Numbered from the stretch's first letter, positions 1 through 12,868 are shown. The stretch is 64,000 nucleotides of DNA from Paracoccus sp. (in: a-proteobacteria) (GCF_030538695.1 NZ_JAUNTN010000010.1:1-64000); one strand, 5' to 3'. Notes: a model not told the origin generated them from the letters alone. A program made the numbers and translations.

Positions 1-2
1 AG

Positions 3-3000
3 GTCCGCGCCCGCGATGTGCAGATGCTGTTCGCGGATGCCTCGACCGGGGCGCAATCCCCCGCGCTGGTCCGGCAGGGCCAGATTTCCGAACTCATCAA
101 CGCCAAGCCCCGCAACCGCCGCCGGATTCTGGAAGAAGCTGCCGGGATCAGCGGCCTTTATCAGCGCCGCCATGAGGCCGAGCTGAAGCTGAACGGGGCC
201 GAGCAGAACCTCTTGCGCGTTGACGACACGCTGGACCAACTGTCAACCCAGGCCGCCAGCCTTGCCCGACAGGCCCGCTCTGCTGCACGCTACCGCGAAA
301 TCGGCGCCGCCTTGCGGCTGGCCGAAGGGTTGCTGCTGTATCGCCGCTGGTCCGATGCCGAGGCCACCCGCGCCGCCGCCACGCTGGCGCTGCGCGAGGC
401 CGGGGCCGCCACCAGCGCCGCCGAACGCGCCGCCAAGGATGCCGAACGCGCCCGCGAAAAGGCCGAGGCCGCGATGCCCCCTCTGCGCGAAGAAGAACAG
501 ATCGCCGCCGCCATTCTGTCCCGCGCCACAGTCGAGCGCGAAGCCTTGGATGAGGCCGAAACCCGCGCTCATGCCTTGATCCAGCAATTGACCGCGCGGA
601 TCGCGCAGCTTGACCGCGACCTTGACCGCGAAGCGGCGCTGAACCGCGATGCGGGCGAGGTGATCGGGCGGCTCGACTGGGAAAAATCCGGGCTGGAAAA
701 GGCCCATGACGGCCACGACACCCGCACAGGCGCGGCGCAGGCCGCAGCGGATGAGGCTGCCGACGCGCTGCGTCAGGTGGAAATCCGGCTGGCCGAGTTG
801 ACTGACGAATCCGCCCGCCTCGCCGCCCGGCACCAGTCGGCGGAACGGCTGGCCAATGACCTGCGAACCATGCGCGACCGCGCCGAAACCGCCGCCAGCA
901 AGGCACATGAGGCGGTGACACAGGCCGAGGCCAAGGGACAGGTCGCAGCAGAATCTGTCGCGCAGGCCGAGGCTGCGCATAAGGCCGCACAGCACCATTC
1001 CGAGGCAACCGATGCCGCGCTGGTCGCTGCCGAACAGGCCCGCGCCGCACTGGAAGGTGACGAAGCCGCCGCCCGCACCACCCGCGCCGAGGCCGAGGGC
1101 GAGGCCGGAGCCTTGCGGGCCGAGGTCGCGGCACTGCAAAAGCTGGTCGCGCGTGGGGACCGTGGCGGCAAGGCGCTGCTGGATCTGGTGCGCGTCGGCA
1201 AGGGCTATGAAGCCGCCTTTGGTGCCGCGCTTGGCGACGATCTGGCCGCCGGGCTGGCCGCTGACGGACAATCCGGCTGGACGGCTCTGCCCGGCTATGG
1301 CGCGACCCAGCCGCTGCCCAAGGGGGCCACAGCACTGGCCCCGCATGTGCAGGGACCGGATGCACTGACCCGCCGCATGGCGCAGGTCGGTCTGGTGAAC
1401 GCGGCCGAGGCCCCGGCGATCTGGCCGCAGCTTGCGCCGGGACAGCGGCTGGTATCGCCCGAGGGGGATTTGTGGCGCTGGGACGGGTTCCACCTGCGCG
1501 CGGGCGAGGCCCCCTCATCCTCTGCGCTGCATCTGCAAAAGGTGAACCAACTGGCCGAGGCGCAAGACGCCGCTGCCAGCGCCGAAACGCGTGCCAAGGC
1601 CAGTATCGCTGCCCATGAAGCCGCGCGGGACCGCCTGTCCGCCGCCTCGGCAGCGGAAAGGCAGGCCCGTGAAGCTCGCCGTGAAGCTGAGCGCGCATTG
1701 TCTGATGCCGCCCGCACCGCCACCCGCGCCGAATCGGATCAGTCACTGGCGCTGGCGCAGGCTGAAGCCGCGCGGGGAGAGTTGGCCCGCCATCAGGCTG
1801 ACGCGGGCGACGCCCGCAACCGTCTGGCCGAGGCCGAATCCACGCTGGCCAGCCTGCCCGACCGCGCCGCCGCCGCTGAGGCTGTCGAGAACGCCCGCAC
1901 CGGGGTCGAGGCCGCCCGCATGGCCACCATGACCCGCCGTTCCGCACTGGATGAGCTGCGCCGTGAAGGTCAGGCACGGGTCAAGCGGTTGCAGGAAATC
2001 GCCAAGGAAACATCAGGTTGGCGCTTGCGTCTGGAACAGGCCGGCACCCGCGCACAAGAATTGGCCGAACGGCGTGACGCATCGACCCGCGAACTGGCCG
2101 AAGCCGAGGCACAACCCACCGCATTGGCCGAACGTCGAAGCACGCTGGCAGCAACCGAGACGCAGGCCAGCGCCCGGCTGGACCGCGCCCGCGCCGCGCT
2201 TGGTGGCGGCGAAACTGCGCTGCGGGCGGCCTCGGACGCCGAGCGCGAGGCCGAACGTCTGGCCGCCGCCGCTCGTGAGAACCGCGCCGCCGGACAGGCT
2301 CGCGCCGAAGCCGCAACCGAGGCGGTTCGGGCTGCCGCCGCCCGCATCCATGAGGACACCGACCAATCGCCGCAAGCCTTGCTGGCCTCGCTTGGCGATG
2401 TCGTCATGGACACCCCCATCGCCGCGCTGGAGGAGCAGATTGCCCGGCTGCGGACCCAGCGCGACGCGCTTGGGGCGGTGAACCTGCGTGCCGATGAGGA
2501 CAAGGCCGAACTGGAAACCGAGCGCGACCGACTGGCAGGCGACAAATCCGATCTGGAGGCCGCTATCGCCAAGCTGCGCGGTGGTATCGGCGCGCTGAAC
2601 CGCGAGGGACGCGAGCGCCTGCTGGCCGCATTTGAAACCGTTAACGGCAATTTCGCCACCCTGTTCACCACCCTGTTTGGCGGCGGCGAGGCCAAGCTGG
2701 TGCTGGTCGAATCTGATGACCCGCTGGAAGCCGGGCTGGAGATCCTCTGCCAGCCACCGGGAAAGAAACTGTCCACGCTGTCGCTGCTGTCGGGGGGCGA
2801 GCAAACCCTGACCGCATTGGCACTGATTTTTGCGGTATTTCTGGCCAATCCAGCCCCGATCTGCGTTCTGGACGAGGTGGATGCGCCGCTGGATGATGCC
2901 AATGTCAGCCGGTTTTGCGACCTGCTGGATGAAATGACCCGGCGGACCAATACGCGCTTTCTGATTATCACCCACCATGCCGTCACCATGTCGCGCATGG

Positions 3001-3089
3001 ACCGGCTGTTCGGCGTGACCATGGTGGAACAGGGCGTCAGCCAGTTGGTCAGTGTGGACCTGAAACGGGCAGAGGAGCTGGTGGCGTAA
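3..3089 (+). CDS. smc: Chromosome segregation protein SMC, 3' part (5' end outside window)
   Basis: ATPase of the condensin-like complex that organises and segregates the chromosome, acting with ScpA and ScpB. The reading frame is already open at the window edge, so roughly the first 120 residues (N-terminal head with Walker A) are missing. What remains shows the end of the N-terminal head (VRQGQISELINAKP), a very long Ala/Glu/Arg-rich coiled coil, a hinge around GGKALLDLVRVGKGYEAAFG, the returning coiled coil, and the C-terminal head with the ABC signature LSGGEQTLTALAL and Walker B VLDEVDAPLDD. The family is normally near 1150 residues, which fits. It converges on the DUF4167 gene. Identification is secure; the true start cannot be seen. 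Confidence 0.97.
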   Translation, partial: VRARDVQMLFADASTGAQSPALVRQGQISELINAKPRNRRRILEEAAGISGLYQRRHEAELKLNGAEQNLLRVDDTLDQLSTQAASLARQARSAARYREIGAALRLAEGLLLYRRWSDAEATRAAATLALREAGAATSAAERAAKDAERAREKAEAAMPPLREEEQIAAAILSRATVEREALDEAETRAHALIQQLTARIAQLDRDLDREAALNRDAGEVIGRLDWEKSGLEKAHDGHDTRTGAAQAAADEAADALRQVEIRLAELTDESARLAARHQSAERLANDLRTMRDRAETAASKAHEAVTQAEAKGQVAAESVAQAEAAHKAAQHHSEATDAALVAAEQARAALEGDEAAARTTRAEAEGEAGALRAEVAALQKLVARGDRGGKALLDLVRVGKGYEAAFGAALGDDLAAGLAADGQSGWTALPGYGATQPLPKGATALAPHVQGPDALTRRMAQVGLVNAAEAPAIWPQLAPGQRLVSPEGDLWRWDGFHLRAGEAPSSSALHLQKVNQLAEAQDAAASAETRAKASIAAHEAARDRLSAASAAERQAREARREAERALSDAARTATRAESDQSLALAQAEAARGELARHQADAGDARNRLAEAESTLASLPDRAAAAEAVENARTGVEAARMATMTRRSALDELRREGQARVKRLQEIAKETSGWRLRLEQAGTRAQELAERRDASTRELAEAEAQPTALAERRSTLAATETQASARLDRARAALGGGETALRAASDAEREAERLAAAARENRAAGQARAEAATEAVRAAAARIHEDTDQSPQALLASLGDVVMDTPIAALEEQIARLRTQRDALGAVNLRADEDKAELETERDRLAGDKSDLEAAIAKLRGGIGALNREGRERLLAAFETVNGNFATLFTTLFGGGEAKLVLVESDDPLEAGLEILCQPPGKKLSTLSLLSGGEQTLTALALIFAVFLANPAPICVLDEVDAPLDDANVSRFCDLLDEMTRRTNTRFLIITHHAVTMSRMDRLFGVTMVEQGVSQLVSVDLKRAEELVA

Positions 3090-3093
3090 TCGA

Positions 3094-3121
3094 AAAGACG
3101 GCAGGTTCCCCCGCCGCCTTT
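3094..3121. terminator. Hairpin between convergent smc and DUF4167 genes
   Basis: AAAGACGGC and GCCGCCTTT form a 9-base stem with one mismatch around a C-rich loop, 5 bases after the smc stop and 10 bases from the DUF4167 stop. A-rich and T-rich flanks would let it act in both directions. Called from base pairing only. Confidence 0.5.
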
Positions 3122-3131
3122 CGTGTTCTTA

Positions 3132-3782
3132 TCAGCCGTTTTCGGCCAGAGGCTCTGCCGGAGCCTCATCCACCTCGTCGCTGCGCTTGCTGCGGCTGCG
3201 GGTTGCGGGGTTGCGCGTGGCCGTGCGGCGGCGCGGGGCCGGCTTGCTGCCGGCATCTTCCGGCGTCGCAACCGGGCCTACATCGGCAACATCATGCGCC
3301 AGCGGCAGGGCGTCTTGCCCATGATCCTCTTGCGCAGCGGCGGGGCGATCTTCGCGGCGTTCGTCACGGGAACGGTCCTCACGGCGCGGTTCGCGGCGAT
3401 CCTCACGCTCGGCCCGGTCAGAGGCAGCCCGGTCAGGGGCGGCACTGTCGTCAGCATCTTCGGCGCTGTCATCCTGGGACGCGCGATCGTCACGGTTCTG
3501 CTGATGCTGCTGGAACTGTGCCTGACGCTCGGCCTGCTCACGCTGAGCTTCGCCCAACATGCGGGTGTAATGCTCGGCATGTTGCAGGAAGCTTTGCTCG
3601 GCCACGCGGTCGCCGGAAAGCTGCGCATCGCGGGCCAGCGTCAGATATTTGTCAATAATCTGCTGCGGCGTGCCGCGCACTTTGCCTTCCGGCCCCGAAC
3701 TGTCGAAGACACGGTTGACGATGTTGCCAAGCGAACGCTGGCGGTTCGACTTGTTACGCGAACGGGATTTCGATGATCTCAT
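3132..3782 (-). CDS. DUF4167 domain protein, likely RNA-binding
   Basis: 216 residues. The N-terminal third (RSSKSRSRNKSNRQRS, then FDSSGPEGKVRGTPQQIIDKY and an EQSFLQHAEHYTRML helix) is the DUF4167 domain found across alphaproteobacteria; its basic start suggests nucleic-acid binding, but the role is not established. The rest is low-complexity and charged (runs of Arg, Asp, Glu) ending in a basic RRRTATRNPATRSRSKR stretch, typical of these proteins. It is the third gene after prfA and prmC on the same strand, a conserved alphaproteobacterial order, with a 256-base gap before it, so it may have its own promoter. No strong ribosome site precedes this ATG. Confidence 0.85.
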   Translation of the reverse strand: MRSSKSRSRNKSNRQRSLGNIVNRVFDSSGPEGKVRGTPQQIIDKYLTLARDAQLSGDRVAEQSFLQHAEHYTRMLGEAQREQAERQAQFQQHQQNRDDRASQDDSAEDADDSAAPDRAASDRAEREDRREPRREDRSRDERREDRPAAAQEDHGQDALPLAHDVADVGPVATPEDAGSKPAPRRRTATRNPATRSRSKRSDEVDEAPAEPLAENG

Positions 3783-4038
3783 CAGCTCATTATGGCTTTG
3801 TCTGTCCGGTCAACGGATCTGGATTCATTGGGGTCGCGGCCTTTCTGCCTGTCTGAACCCTTCATCAAGTGCAATGCACCATTCTAAGGGTGGGGAAATC
3901 CCCAAGAGCAATTCCGGCATGTCAGGCTGACCCGTGCGGTGGCATCCGCCCCCGGCACGCAACCTGATAACCACGCCAATGCCCCGGTTACAAGGGAAAA
4001 GTGAATATTTCGCTAATCTGTGACGAAAAGAGCGGGGT

Positions 4039-7394
<3,356 letters not shown>

Positions 7395-7433
7395 GGGGGC
7401 TTTGCCCCTCTTGGCCTGACGCCCTCACCCCCA

Positions 7434-7507
7434 GGATATTTAAGGACAAAAGATAGGATCGCTTTCTTCTTTACTTAAATATCCCGGGGTCCGGGGCAGC
7501 GCCCCGG
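7434..7507. repeat. Dispersed intergenic element, copy 1 (gdhA/mcl1)
   Basis: Between the convergent gdhA and mcl1 genes. It begins GGATATTTAAGGACAAAAGA (7434-7453); a second arm at 7463-7484 starts TTTCTTCTTTACTT and ends AAATATCC, so that GGATATTTAAG pairs with CTTAAATATCC. It is followed by a perfect hairpin CCGGGGC-AGC-GCCCCGG (7491-7507). The same modules recur at 28080, 35773 and 45571. It probably ends transcripts from both sides; that function is inferred. Confidence 0.8.
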
Positions 7508-7649
7508 TTCAGGGCGCGAAAACAAACCTGTCGCTTCAACCGAACAGGCCCCGCGCTGCCGCAGGGCCTGTCGCTCCTCCCGCAATTGGCGTCCGGTCCC
7601 CCTCAGTCGCGGACGCCGCGGTATCCTTGTGACGCAGCGTGACAGTTTC

Positions 7650-8606
7650 CTAACCGGAAATCAACTCTGCTTGTCTTACGATCACTTGTGCCTGACGAAT
7701 CGACGCAATGTCAACCAGTCTACCTTTGTATACCGTGGCCCCGGCGCCAGTTTTTTGCGCTTCTTCCATGGCCGCCAGAATCTCACGCGCCTCTGTCACC
7801 GCTTTTTCCGAGGGCGAGAAGACCTCATTCGCCAGTGCCACCTGCGACGGGTGAATCGCCCATTTGCCGACCATGCCAAGGGTCGCAGAGCGCAGAGCCT
7901 GTGCGCGGAAGCCGTCTTCGTCGCTGAAATCCCCGAACGGGCCATCGACGGGCAGAACGCCATGGGTGCGGCAGGCCGCAACGATGGCGGCCTGCGCCCA
8001 GTGCCACGGATCGGACCAGTATTTCGCGCCCTGATGCGCCATGTAGTAATTTTCCTGCGTGCCGCCGATGCCGGTCGTCGCCATCCCCATGCTGGCGGCA
8101 AAATCCGCCGCGCCGAGGCTCATCGCCTGAAGCCGGGGGCTGGCGGCGGCAATTTCTTCGACATGGGCAATCCCTGCGGCCGATTCGATAATGACCTCCA
8201 GGCTGATACGCTTTTTCCGACCCTTGGCAGCCTCGATCGCCGTCACCAGCGCATCGACGGCGTAAATATCCATCGCATTGCCGACCTTGGGAATCATGAT
8301 CTGGTCCAGCCGCTCATCCGCCTGTTCCAGCAGGTCCACAACGTCCCGATACCAGTAAGGCGTGTCCAGCCCGTTGATTCGCACCGAGACCGTCTTATCG
8401 CCCCAATCCACGTCACCGATGGCCTGAATGATATTCTGCCGTGCCTGCGCCTTGTCATCGGGGGCGACGGAATCCTCAAGATCCAGGTTCACCACATCCG
8501 CTGCGGATTTCGCCATTTTCTCGAACAAGGCGGGGCGGGAACCGGGGCCAAACAACTGACAGCGGTTCAGGCGGGCGGGGGCGGCGGGTTGGGTGCGAAA
8601 GCTCAT
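7650..8606 (-). CDS. mcl1: L-malyl-CoA/beta-methylmalyl-CoA lyase
   Basis: HpcH/HpaI-family aldolase that reversibly splits malyl-CoA to acetyl-CoA and glyoxylate and beta-methylmalyl-CoA to propionyl-CoA and glyoxylate, a step of the ethylmalonyl-CoA pathway for C2 growth. 318 residues from the chosen ATG, matching my recollection of Rhodobacter Mcl1 in length and closely in sequence. Visible are LFGPGSRPALFEKM, NLDLEDSVAPDDK with the metal-binding acidic residues, VRINGLDTPYWYRD, EVIIESAAGI, SLGAADFAASMGM and the C-terminal GKWAIHPSQV. The frame runs on upstream, but MSFRTQPAAPARLNRC is the family N-terminus. A 16-base palindrome lies about 40 bases upstream. Confidence 0.95.
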   Translation of the reverse strand: MSFRTQPAAPARLNRCQLFGPGSRPALFEKMAKSAADVVNLDLEDSVAPDDKAQARQNIIQAIGDVDWGDKTVSVRINGLDTPYWYRDVVDLLEQADERLDQIMIPKVGNAMDIYAVDALVTAIEAAKGRKKRISLEVIIESAAGIAHVEEIAAASPRLQAMSLGAADFAASMGMATTGIGGTQENYYMAHQGAKYWSDPWHWAQAAIVAACRTHGVLPVDGPFGDFSDEDGFRAQALRSATLGMVGKWAIHPSQVALANEVFSPSEKAVTEAREILAAMEEAQKTGAGATVYKGRLVDIASIRQAQVIVRQAELISG

Positions 8607-8645
8607 GGCGCGACCTTTGGGCAATGATGTTTCAATCCTGATGTG

Positions 8646-8661
8646 ACAATCGTTAGATTGT
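8646..8661. promoter_or_regulatory. 16-base palindrome upstream of mcl1
   Basis: ACAATC-GTTA-GATTGT is a perfect inverted repeat in the 152-base gap between the divergent mcl1 and aminotransferase genes, centred about 48 bases before the mcl1 start. On the mcl1 strand a TTGCCG lies 17 bases before TAACGA within the palindrome, a poor but possible promoter. An operator for a dimeric regulator is plausible; the regulator is unknown. Confidence 0.4.
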
Positions 8662-8758
8662 TGCTGCATCAGCGGCAAGCCTGTTTTGCAGGCGCAGCAT
8701 CTCTTGACCTTGCCGACGCGGGGGCAGAAACCATGCCCAAACCGCACCGGAGGCCCCC

Positions 8759-9619
8759 ATGACCCGCACCGTTTACCTGAATGGCGACTATCTGCCCGAA
8801 ACCGAGGCAAAAGTTTCAATCTTTGACCGTGGCTTCGTGATGGGCGATGCCGTTTACGAAGTCACCAGCGTGCTGGATGGCAAGCTGATCGACTTTGACG
8901 GCCATCTGGCGCGGCTGAAACGCTCGCTGTCGGAACTGAAAATGAAAAACCCGCTGTCGGATGCGGATTATCTGGAGGTTCACCGCCAGATCGTCGCGCA
9001 GAATGGCATTGGCGACGGGATGGTTTACCTGCAAATCTCACGCGGGAACGCCGGCGACCGCGATTTCGCCTTCCCGCCCGAGGACACGCCGCCAACGGTG
9101 GTTCTTTACGGCTGGAACAAGCCCGGCCTGACCGAAAATCCGCAGGCGAAAACCGGGATCAAGGTCATTTCCATCCCCGATCTGCGCTGGCACCGCCGCG
9201 ACATCAAGACCGTGCAACTGCTGTATCCCAGCCTTGCCAAGATGGAAGCCAAGGCCCAGGGGGCCGATGACGCATGGCTGGTCGAGGACGGCTTCGTGAC
9301 CGAAGGCACCAGCAACAACACCTATATCGTCAAGGATGGCACCATCATCACGCGGGAACTGTCGAATGACATCCTGCACGGGATCACCCGCGCATCTGTC
9401 CTGCGTTTTGCCCGCGAATCGCAAATGCAGGTCGAGGAGCGCCCCTTTACCATTGCCGAGGCGCAGGCGGCCGATGAGGCGTTCTTTACCTCGGCTTCGG
9501 CTTTCGTGCTGCCGGTCATCGAGATCGACGGCGTAAAAGTCGCAGGCGGCACCCCCGGCCCGGTCGCCACCCGGCTGCGCGAAATCTATCTTGAGGAAAT
9601 GCGCAAGGCCGGAATCTAA
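8759..9619 (+). CDS. Class IV aminotransferase, D-amino-acid aminotransferase type
   Basis: PLP enzyme of fold type IV, 286 residues. The PLP lysine is Lys150 in RRDIKTVQLL, and the phosphate/pyridine-binding stretch is VTEGTSNNTYIV with Glu182. SIFDRGFVMGDAVYEV near the start is the classic class IV entry. D-alanine aminotransferases and branched-chain aminotransferases share this fold; the IKTVQLLY context and length favour the D-amino-acid type, so substrates would be D-Ala/D-Glu with 2-oxo acids, but this is not proven. It is followed 10 bases later by an alpha/beta hydrolase gene, probably co-transcribed, and is divergent from mcl1. Confidence 0.85.
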   Translation: MTRTVYLNGDYLPETEAKVSIFDRGFVMGDAVYEVTSVLDGKLIDFDGHLARLKRSLSELKMKNPLSDADYLEVHRQIVAQNGIGDGMVYLQISRGNAGDRDFAFPPEDTPPTVVLYGWNKPGLTENPQAKTGIKVISIPDLRWHRRDIKTVQLLYPSLAKMEAKAQGADDAWLVEDGFVTEGTSNNTYIVKDGTIITRELSNDILHGITRASVLRFARESQMQVEERPFTIAEAQAADEAFFTSASAFVLPVIEIDGVKVAGGTPGPVATRLREIYLEEMRKAGI

Positions 9620-9629
9620 GGACCGGGAT

Positions 9630-10544
9630 TTGAACGACCTCAGCATCGCCCTGCTGGCGCTGGCTGCCAGCACCGTCACCACACAGGTTGCCAGCGCGGC
9701 CTCGCGGGCGATCCTGCCGCCCGTCGGGCGACGGATGCGGATTGATGGGCGGCACCTGCATGTGCTGGATCAGGGCAAGGGTCCGGCGGTGCTGATGATC
9801 CACGGGCTTGCCGGGCAGTTGAACAATTTTGCCCCGATCTGGCCGTTGCTGCCGGGGCGGCGGGTGATTGCCTATGACCGCTGGGGCGCGGGCCATTCCG
9901 ACGCTGCGCCCAAAGGGGCCGAGGCGCTCGGCGAACAGGCCGCCCTTGCCGCCCGCCTGCTGGAACGGCTGGACACCGGCCCCGCGCTGCTGGTTGGCCA
10001 TTCGCTTGGCGGCGCGGTCAGCCTGCGGCTGGCGCTGGACCGGCCCGATCTGGTGCGCGGGCTGGTGCTGCTGGCCCCGCTGGCCTGCGCGTTTTTCCAC
10101 GGCCCGGCCATCATGGCGAACCGGCTGAACCGGGTGCCGTGGCTGCGTTGGGCCTTGCAGAACAGCCTCTCTGGCCCGGCGCTGGCGGTTTCTGCGCTGT
10201 CGATGCTGCGCGACGCCTTTCACCCCGACCCGATGCCGTGGGATTTCCAGCACCGGCTTGGCGGGGCGCTGTTCTCGCAGCCCCGCGCGATCGAGGGCGC
10301 AACCCGTGATCTGCATGTCGTCACCCGCGACATGGCGCCGCTGCAAGCTGACCTGCCCGGATTGCGCCCGCCGCTGACGGTATTGTTCGGGGATGGCGAC
10401 CGCATCCTGAACCCGGCCGAGCAGGGCGTGGGTATCCGCACCGCCCTGCCCGATGCGCGGCTGATCCTGCTTCGCGGGGCGGGGCATATGCTGCCCTGCT
10501 GCCACCCCGAGACCTGCGCCGCCGAGATCATGCGGGCAGGTTAA
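9630..10544 (+). CDS. Alpha/beta-hydrolase fold protein
   Basis: About 304 residues from a TTG start chosen because TAAGGACCGGGA precedes it at good spacing. An N-terminal hydrophobic segment (SIALLALAASTVTTQVASAA) may be a membrane anchor or signal peptide. The core shows HGLAGQLNNF (oxyanion region), DRWGAGHS, the nucleophile elbow GHSLGG with Ser125, FGDGDRI for the acid and GAGHM with the catalytic His. No substrate can be assigned; esterase, haloalkane dehalogenase-like and C-C hydrolase families all look like this. Its stop codon overlaps the stop of the convergent gene by 3 bases. Confidence 0.85.
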   Translation: MNDLSIALLALAASTVTTQVASAASRAILPPVGRRMRIDGRHLHVLDQGKGPAVLMIHGLAGQLNNFAPIWPLLPGRRVIAYDRWGAGHSDAAPKGAEALGEQAALAARLLERLDTGPALLVGHSLGGAVSLRLALDRPDLVRGLVLLAPLACAFFHGPAIMANRLNRVPWLRWALQNSLSGPALAVSALSMLRDAFHPDPMPWDFQHRLGGALFSQPRAIEGATRDLHVVTRDMAPLQADLPGLRPPLTVLFGDGDRILNPAEQGVGIRTALPDARLILLRGAGHMLPCCHPETCAAEIMRAG

Positions 10545-11281
10545 AGCCCTGATTCCACCAGCACCTCTTGCACCACCGGGGCCAGATGCGTGGCCCATTC
10601 AGCCTGACCCGCGGCATCCGCAATCAGATCATTGCGCAGCTCGATCAGCAGGTTCGGCAGCCCATGGGCCAGCGCGTGCCGGTCGATGCTGTCGCCGTCC
10701 AGATGGCCCGCATAGGGCTGGTTGTCGCCCGTCACCCAGCCCCGCGCCCGGCAGGCATCCACCATCCGCCGCCCAAGCCGTTCATCCCGGTGCGAATACA
10801 GAATCCCAACCTGCCAGGGGCGACGCTCGCGCCCGCGAAGCTGCGGGGTAAAGCTGTGAATGGCGCAGATCGCCCGGTCGGGCCGCGCCCGTGCCAGCCG
10901 GTCCAGCGCCGCATGATAGGGCCGGTGCAGCCGGTCCAGCCGTGCCGCGCGCCCTGCCGGATCAGTGTCCCGGTTCGCCGGAATTACCGTGCCGTCATAC
11001 AGGCGCATGACCAGCGTCGGGTCATCCTCGCCCCGGTTCGGGTCGATCACAAGGCGCGAGAAATCCGAACCGATCACCGGCGCATCCAGCAGCCCCGCCA
11101 GCGCCAGCGCCAGCCCCGCCGCCCCCACGTCATAGGCGATATGACGCCCCATATCCTCGGCCGCGATGCCCAAATCGCCACCGTTGATCCAATCCGGCAC
11201 CCGGTTCGTCGCGTGATCGCATGTCACCAGCCAACGCGACGCCCGCCCTTCGCCCTCAATCCAGTAAGCCCGTTCCGTCAT
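10541..11281 (-). CDS. N-formylglutamate amidohydrolase family protein
   Basis: 246 residues. Visible are the family's early VTCDHATNRVP with the zinc-ligand region, GRHIAYDVGA, SDFSRLVIDPNRGEDDP, AIHSFTP and the late RNDLIADAAGQ. HutG proper hydrolyses N-formylglutamate in histidine breakdown; no hut genes are nearby, and many alphaproteobacteria carry stand-alone members of uncertain substrate, so only the family is claimed. The start at MTERAYW is chosen because upstream in-frame sequence runs into the divergent pyk gene; the start MRQGNGQ seven codons upstream is also possible. Divergent from pyk, 111 bases apart. Confidence 0.85.
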   Translation of the reverse strand: MTERAYWIEGEGRASRWLVTCDHATNRVPDWINGGDLGIAAEDMGRHIAYDVGAAGLALALAGLLDAPVIGSDFSRLVIDPNRGEDDPTLVMRLYDGTVIPANRDTDPAGRAARLDRLHRPYHAALDRLARARPDRAICAIHSFTPQLRGRERRPWQVGILYSHRDERLGRRMVDACRARGWVTGDNQPYAGHLDGDSIDRHALAHGLPNLLIELRNDLIADAAGQAEWATHLAPVVQEVLVESGL

Positions 11282-11392
11282 CTGCCCGTTACCCTGCCGC
11301 ATCAGCCTGTTATGACAGAAACCACGCCCGATGCCAGTTGCCGCAAGGGCAGATTTGCGGCATATCAAACCCGACCGCAGCCGGAGACAACC

Positions 11393-12838
11393 ATGAGACG
11401 CCACCGCAATATCAAGATCGTCGCCACGCTTGGCCCCGCCTCCAGCGACAAGGACACGATCCGGGCGCTGTTTCAGGCTGGCGCGGATGTGTTCCGCCTG
11501 AATATGAGCCATGGCACCCAGGACGATCAGCGCGCCCGTTACAACCTGATCCGTGAGATCGAGGCGGAAACCGGGCGGCCTATCGCCGTTCTGGCAGATT
11601 TGCAGGGGCCAAAGCTGCGCGTCGGGGTGTTCGCCAATGGCGCACATGAGATGAACGAAGGCGACGCCTTCCGCTTTGACCTTGACCCCGCGCCGGGGGA
11701 CGGCCAGCGGGTGCAACTGCCCCACCCCGAGATTTTCGCTGCGCTGAAGAAAGGCTCGGAACTGCTGGTGAACGATGGCAAGATCCGCCTGCGCGTGGAC
11801 GAGCGCGGCCCGGATTTCGCCAATTGCACCGTGACCGTCGGCGGCATGATTTCCGACCGCAAGGGTGTGAACGTGCCTGATGTGGTGCTGCCGCTGGCGG
11901 CGCTGTCGGACAAGGACCGCGCCGACCTGGAGTTTGCCTGCGAATTGGGCGTAGACTGGCTGGCCCTGTCCTTTGTCCAGCGCCGCGAGGACGTGCTGGA
12001 GGCGAAAAAGCTGGCGAAGGGCCGTGCCGCCGTCCTGTCCAAGATCGAGAAACCCGCCGCCGTCCGCGCCTTTGCGCAGATCCTTGAGGTGTCCGACGGG
12101 ATCATGGTCGCCCGTGGCGACCTTGGGGTTGAACTGCCGATCCATTCGGTGCCGCCGATCCAGAAGCGCCTTGTCCGCGCCTGCCGCGCTGCCGCCAAGC
12201 CGGTGATCGTCGCCACGCAAATGCTGGAATCCATGATCGAAAGCCCGATGCCGACGCGGGCCGAAGTCACCGACGTGGCCAATGCCATCTATGAAGGCGC
12301 CGATGCGGTGATGCTGTCCGCCGAATCCGCCGCCGGTGCCTGGCCGGTCGAGGCGGTGCAGACCATGGATGCCGTCGCCCGCAGCGTCGAAACCGACCCG
12401 ACCTACCGCGAGATCATCGAAAGCTCTCGCAAGGCGGACCGCGAAACCGTGGCCGAAGCGATTGTATCCGCCGCCCGACAGATTGCGGAAACCACTGATA
12501 TCGCGGCGATTTGTGCCTTCACCCAATCGGGCGCGACGGTCAGCCTAATTGCCCGCGAACGTCCCCGCACGCCGATCATCGCGCTGTGTCCGATCCCTGG
12601 CGTGCTGCGCCGCATGTGCCTGACATGGGGGACGCATTGCGTCGTCACACCGGAATTGGAACGCTTCAAGCAAGCCGTTATCAACGGCACCCGCGCAGCC
12701 CGCGACTTTGGCTTTGCCGATGAAACCCATCAGGTCGTGGTGATGGCAGGGGTGCCGTTCAACGTGCAGGGGACCACCAACATTCTGCGCATCGCGCCCT
12801 GCGACGAACGCTTGATCTATCGCACCGACCCGGAATAA
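11393..12838 (+). CDS. pyk: Pyruvate kinase
   Basis: Transfers phosphate from phosphoenolpyruvate to ADP, the last step of glycolysis. 481 residues, normal length. The N-terminus RRHRNIKIVATLGPAS and FRLNMSHG give the nucleotide and substrate binding start, LSKIEKPAAV holds the catalytic Lys, and VARGDLGVELP with VIVATQMLESM is the pyruvate kinase signature. The C-terminal allosteric domain (about 350-481) is intact. The frame is open upstream, but CCGGAGACAACC precedes the ATG at 11393 and the family N-terminus starts here. A small membrane-protein gene follows after 30 bases. Confidence 0.97.
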   Translation: MRRHRNIKIVATLGPASSDKDTIRALFQAGADVFRLNMSHGTQDDQRARYNLIREIEAETGRPIAVLADLQGPKLRVGVFANGAHEMNEGDAFRFDLDPAPGDGQRVQLPHPEIFAALKKGSELLVNDGKIRLRVDERGPDFANCTVTVGGMISDRKGVNVPDVVLPLAALSDKDRADLEFACELGVDWLALSFVQRREDVLEAKKLAKGRAAVLSKIEKPAAVRAFAQILEVSDGIMVARGDLGVELPIHSVPPIQKRLVRACRAAAKPVIVATQMLESMIESPMPTRAEVTDVANAIYEGADAVMLSAESAAGAWPVEAVQTMDAVARSVETDPTYREIIESSRKADRETVAEAIVSAARQIAETTDIAAICAFTQSGATVSLIARERPRTPIIALCPIPGVLRRMCLTWGTHCVVTPELERFKQAVINGTRAARDFGFADETHQVVVMAGVPFNVQGTTNILRIAPCDERLIYRTDPE

Positions 12839-12868
12839 ACCCAGACGGGAACGATAACGGGGGCGCAT

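Noticed and set aside
148..1977. Several long open frames on both strands within smc
   Set aside because: High GC at third positions keeps shadow frames open; their products are Arg/Pro/Ala-rich noise opposite a clear SMC coiled coil.
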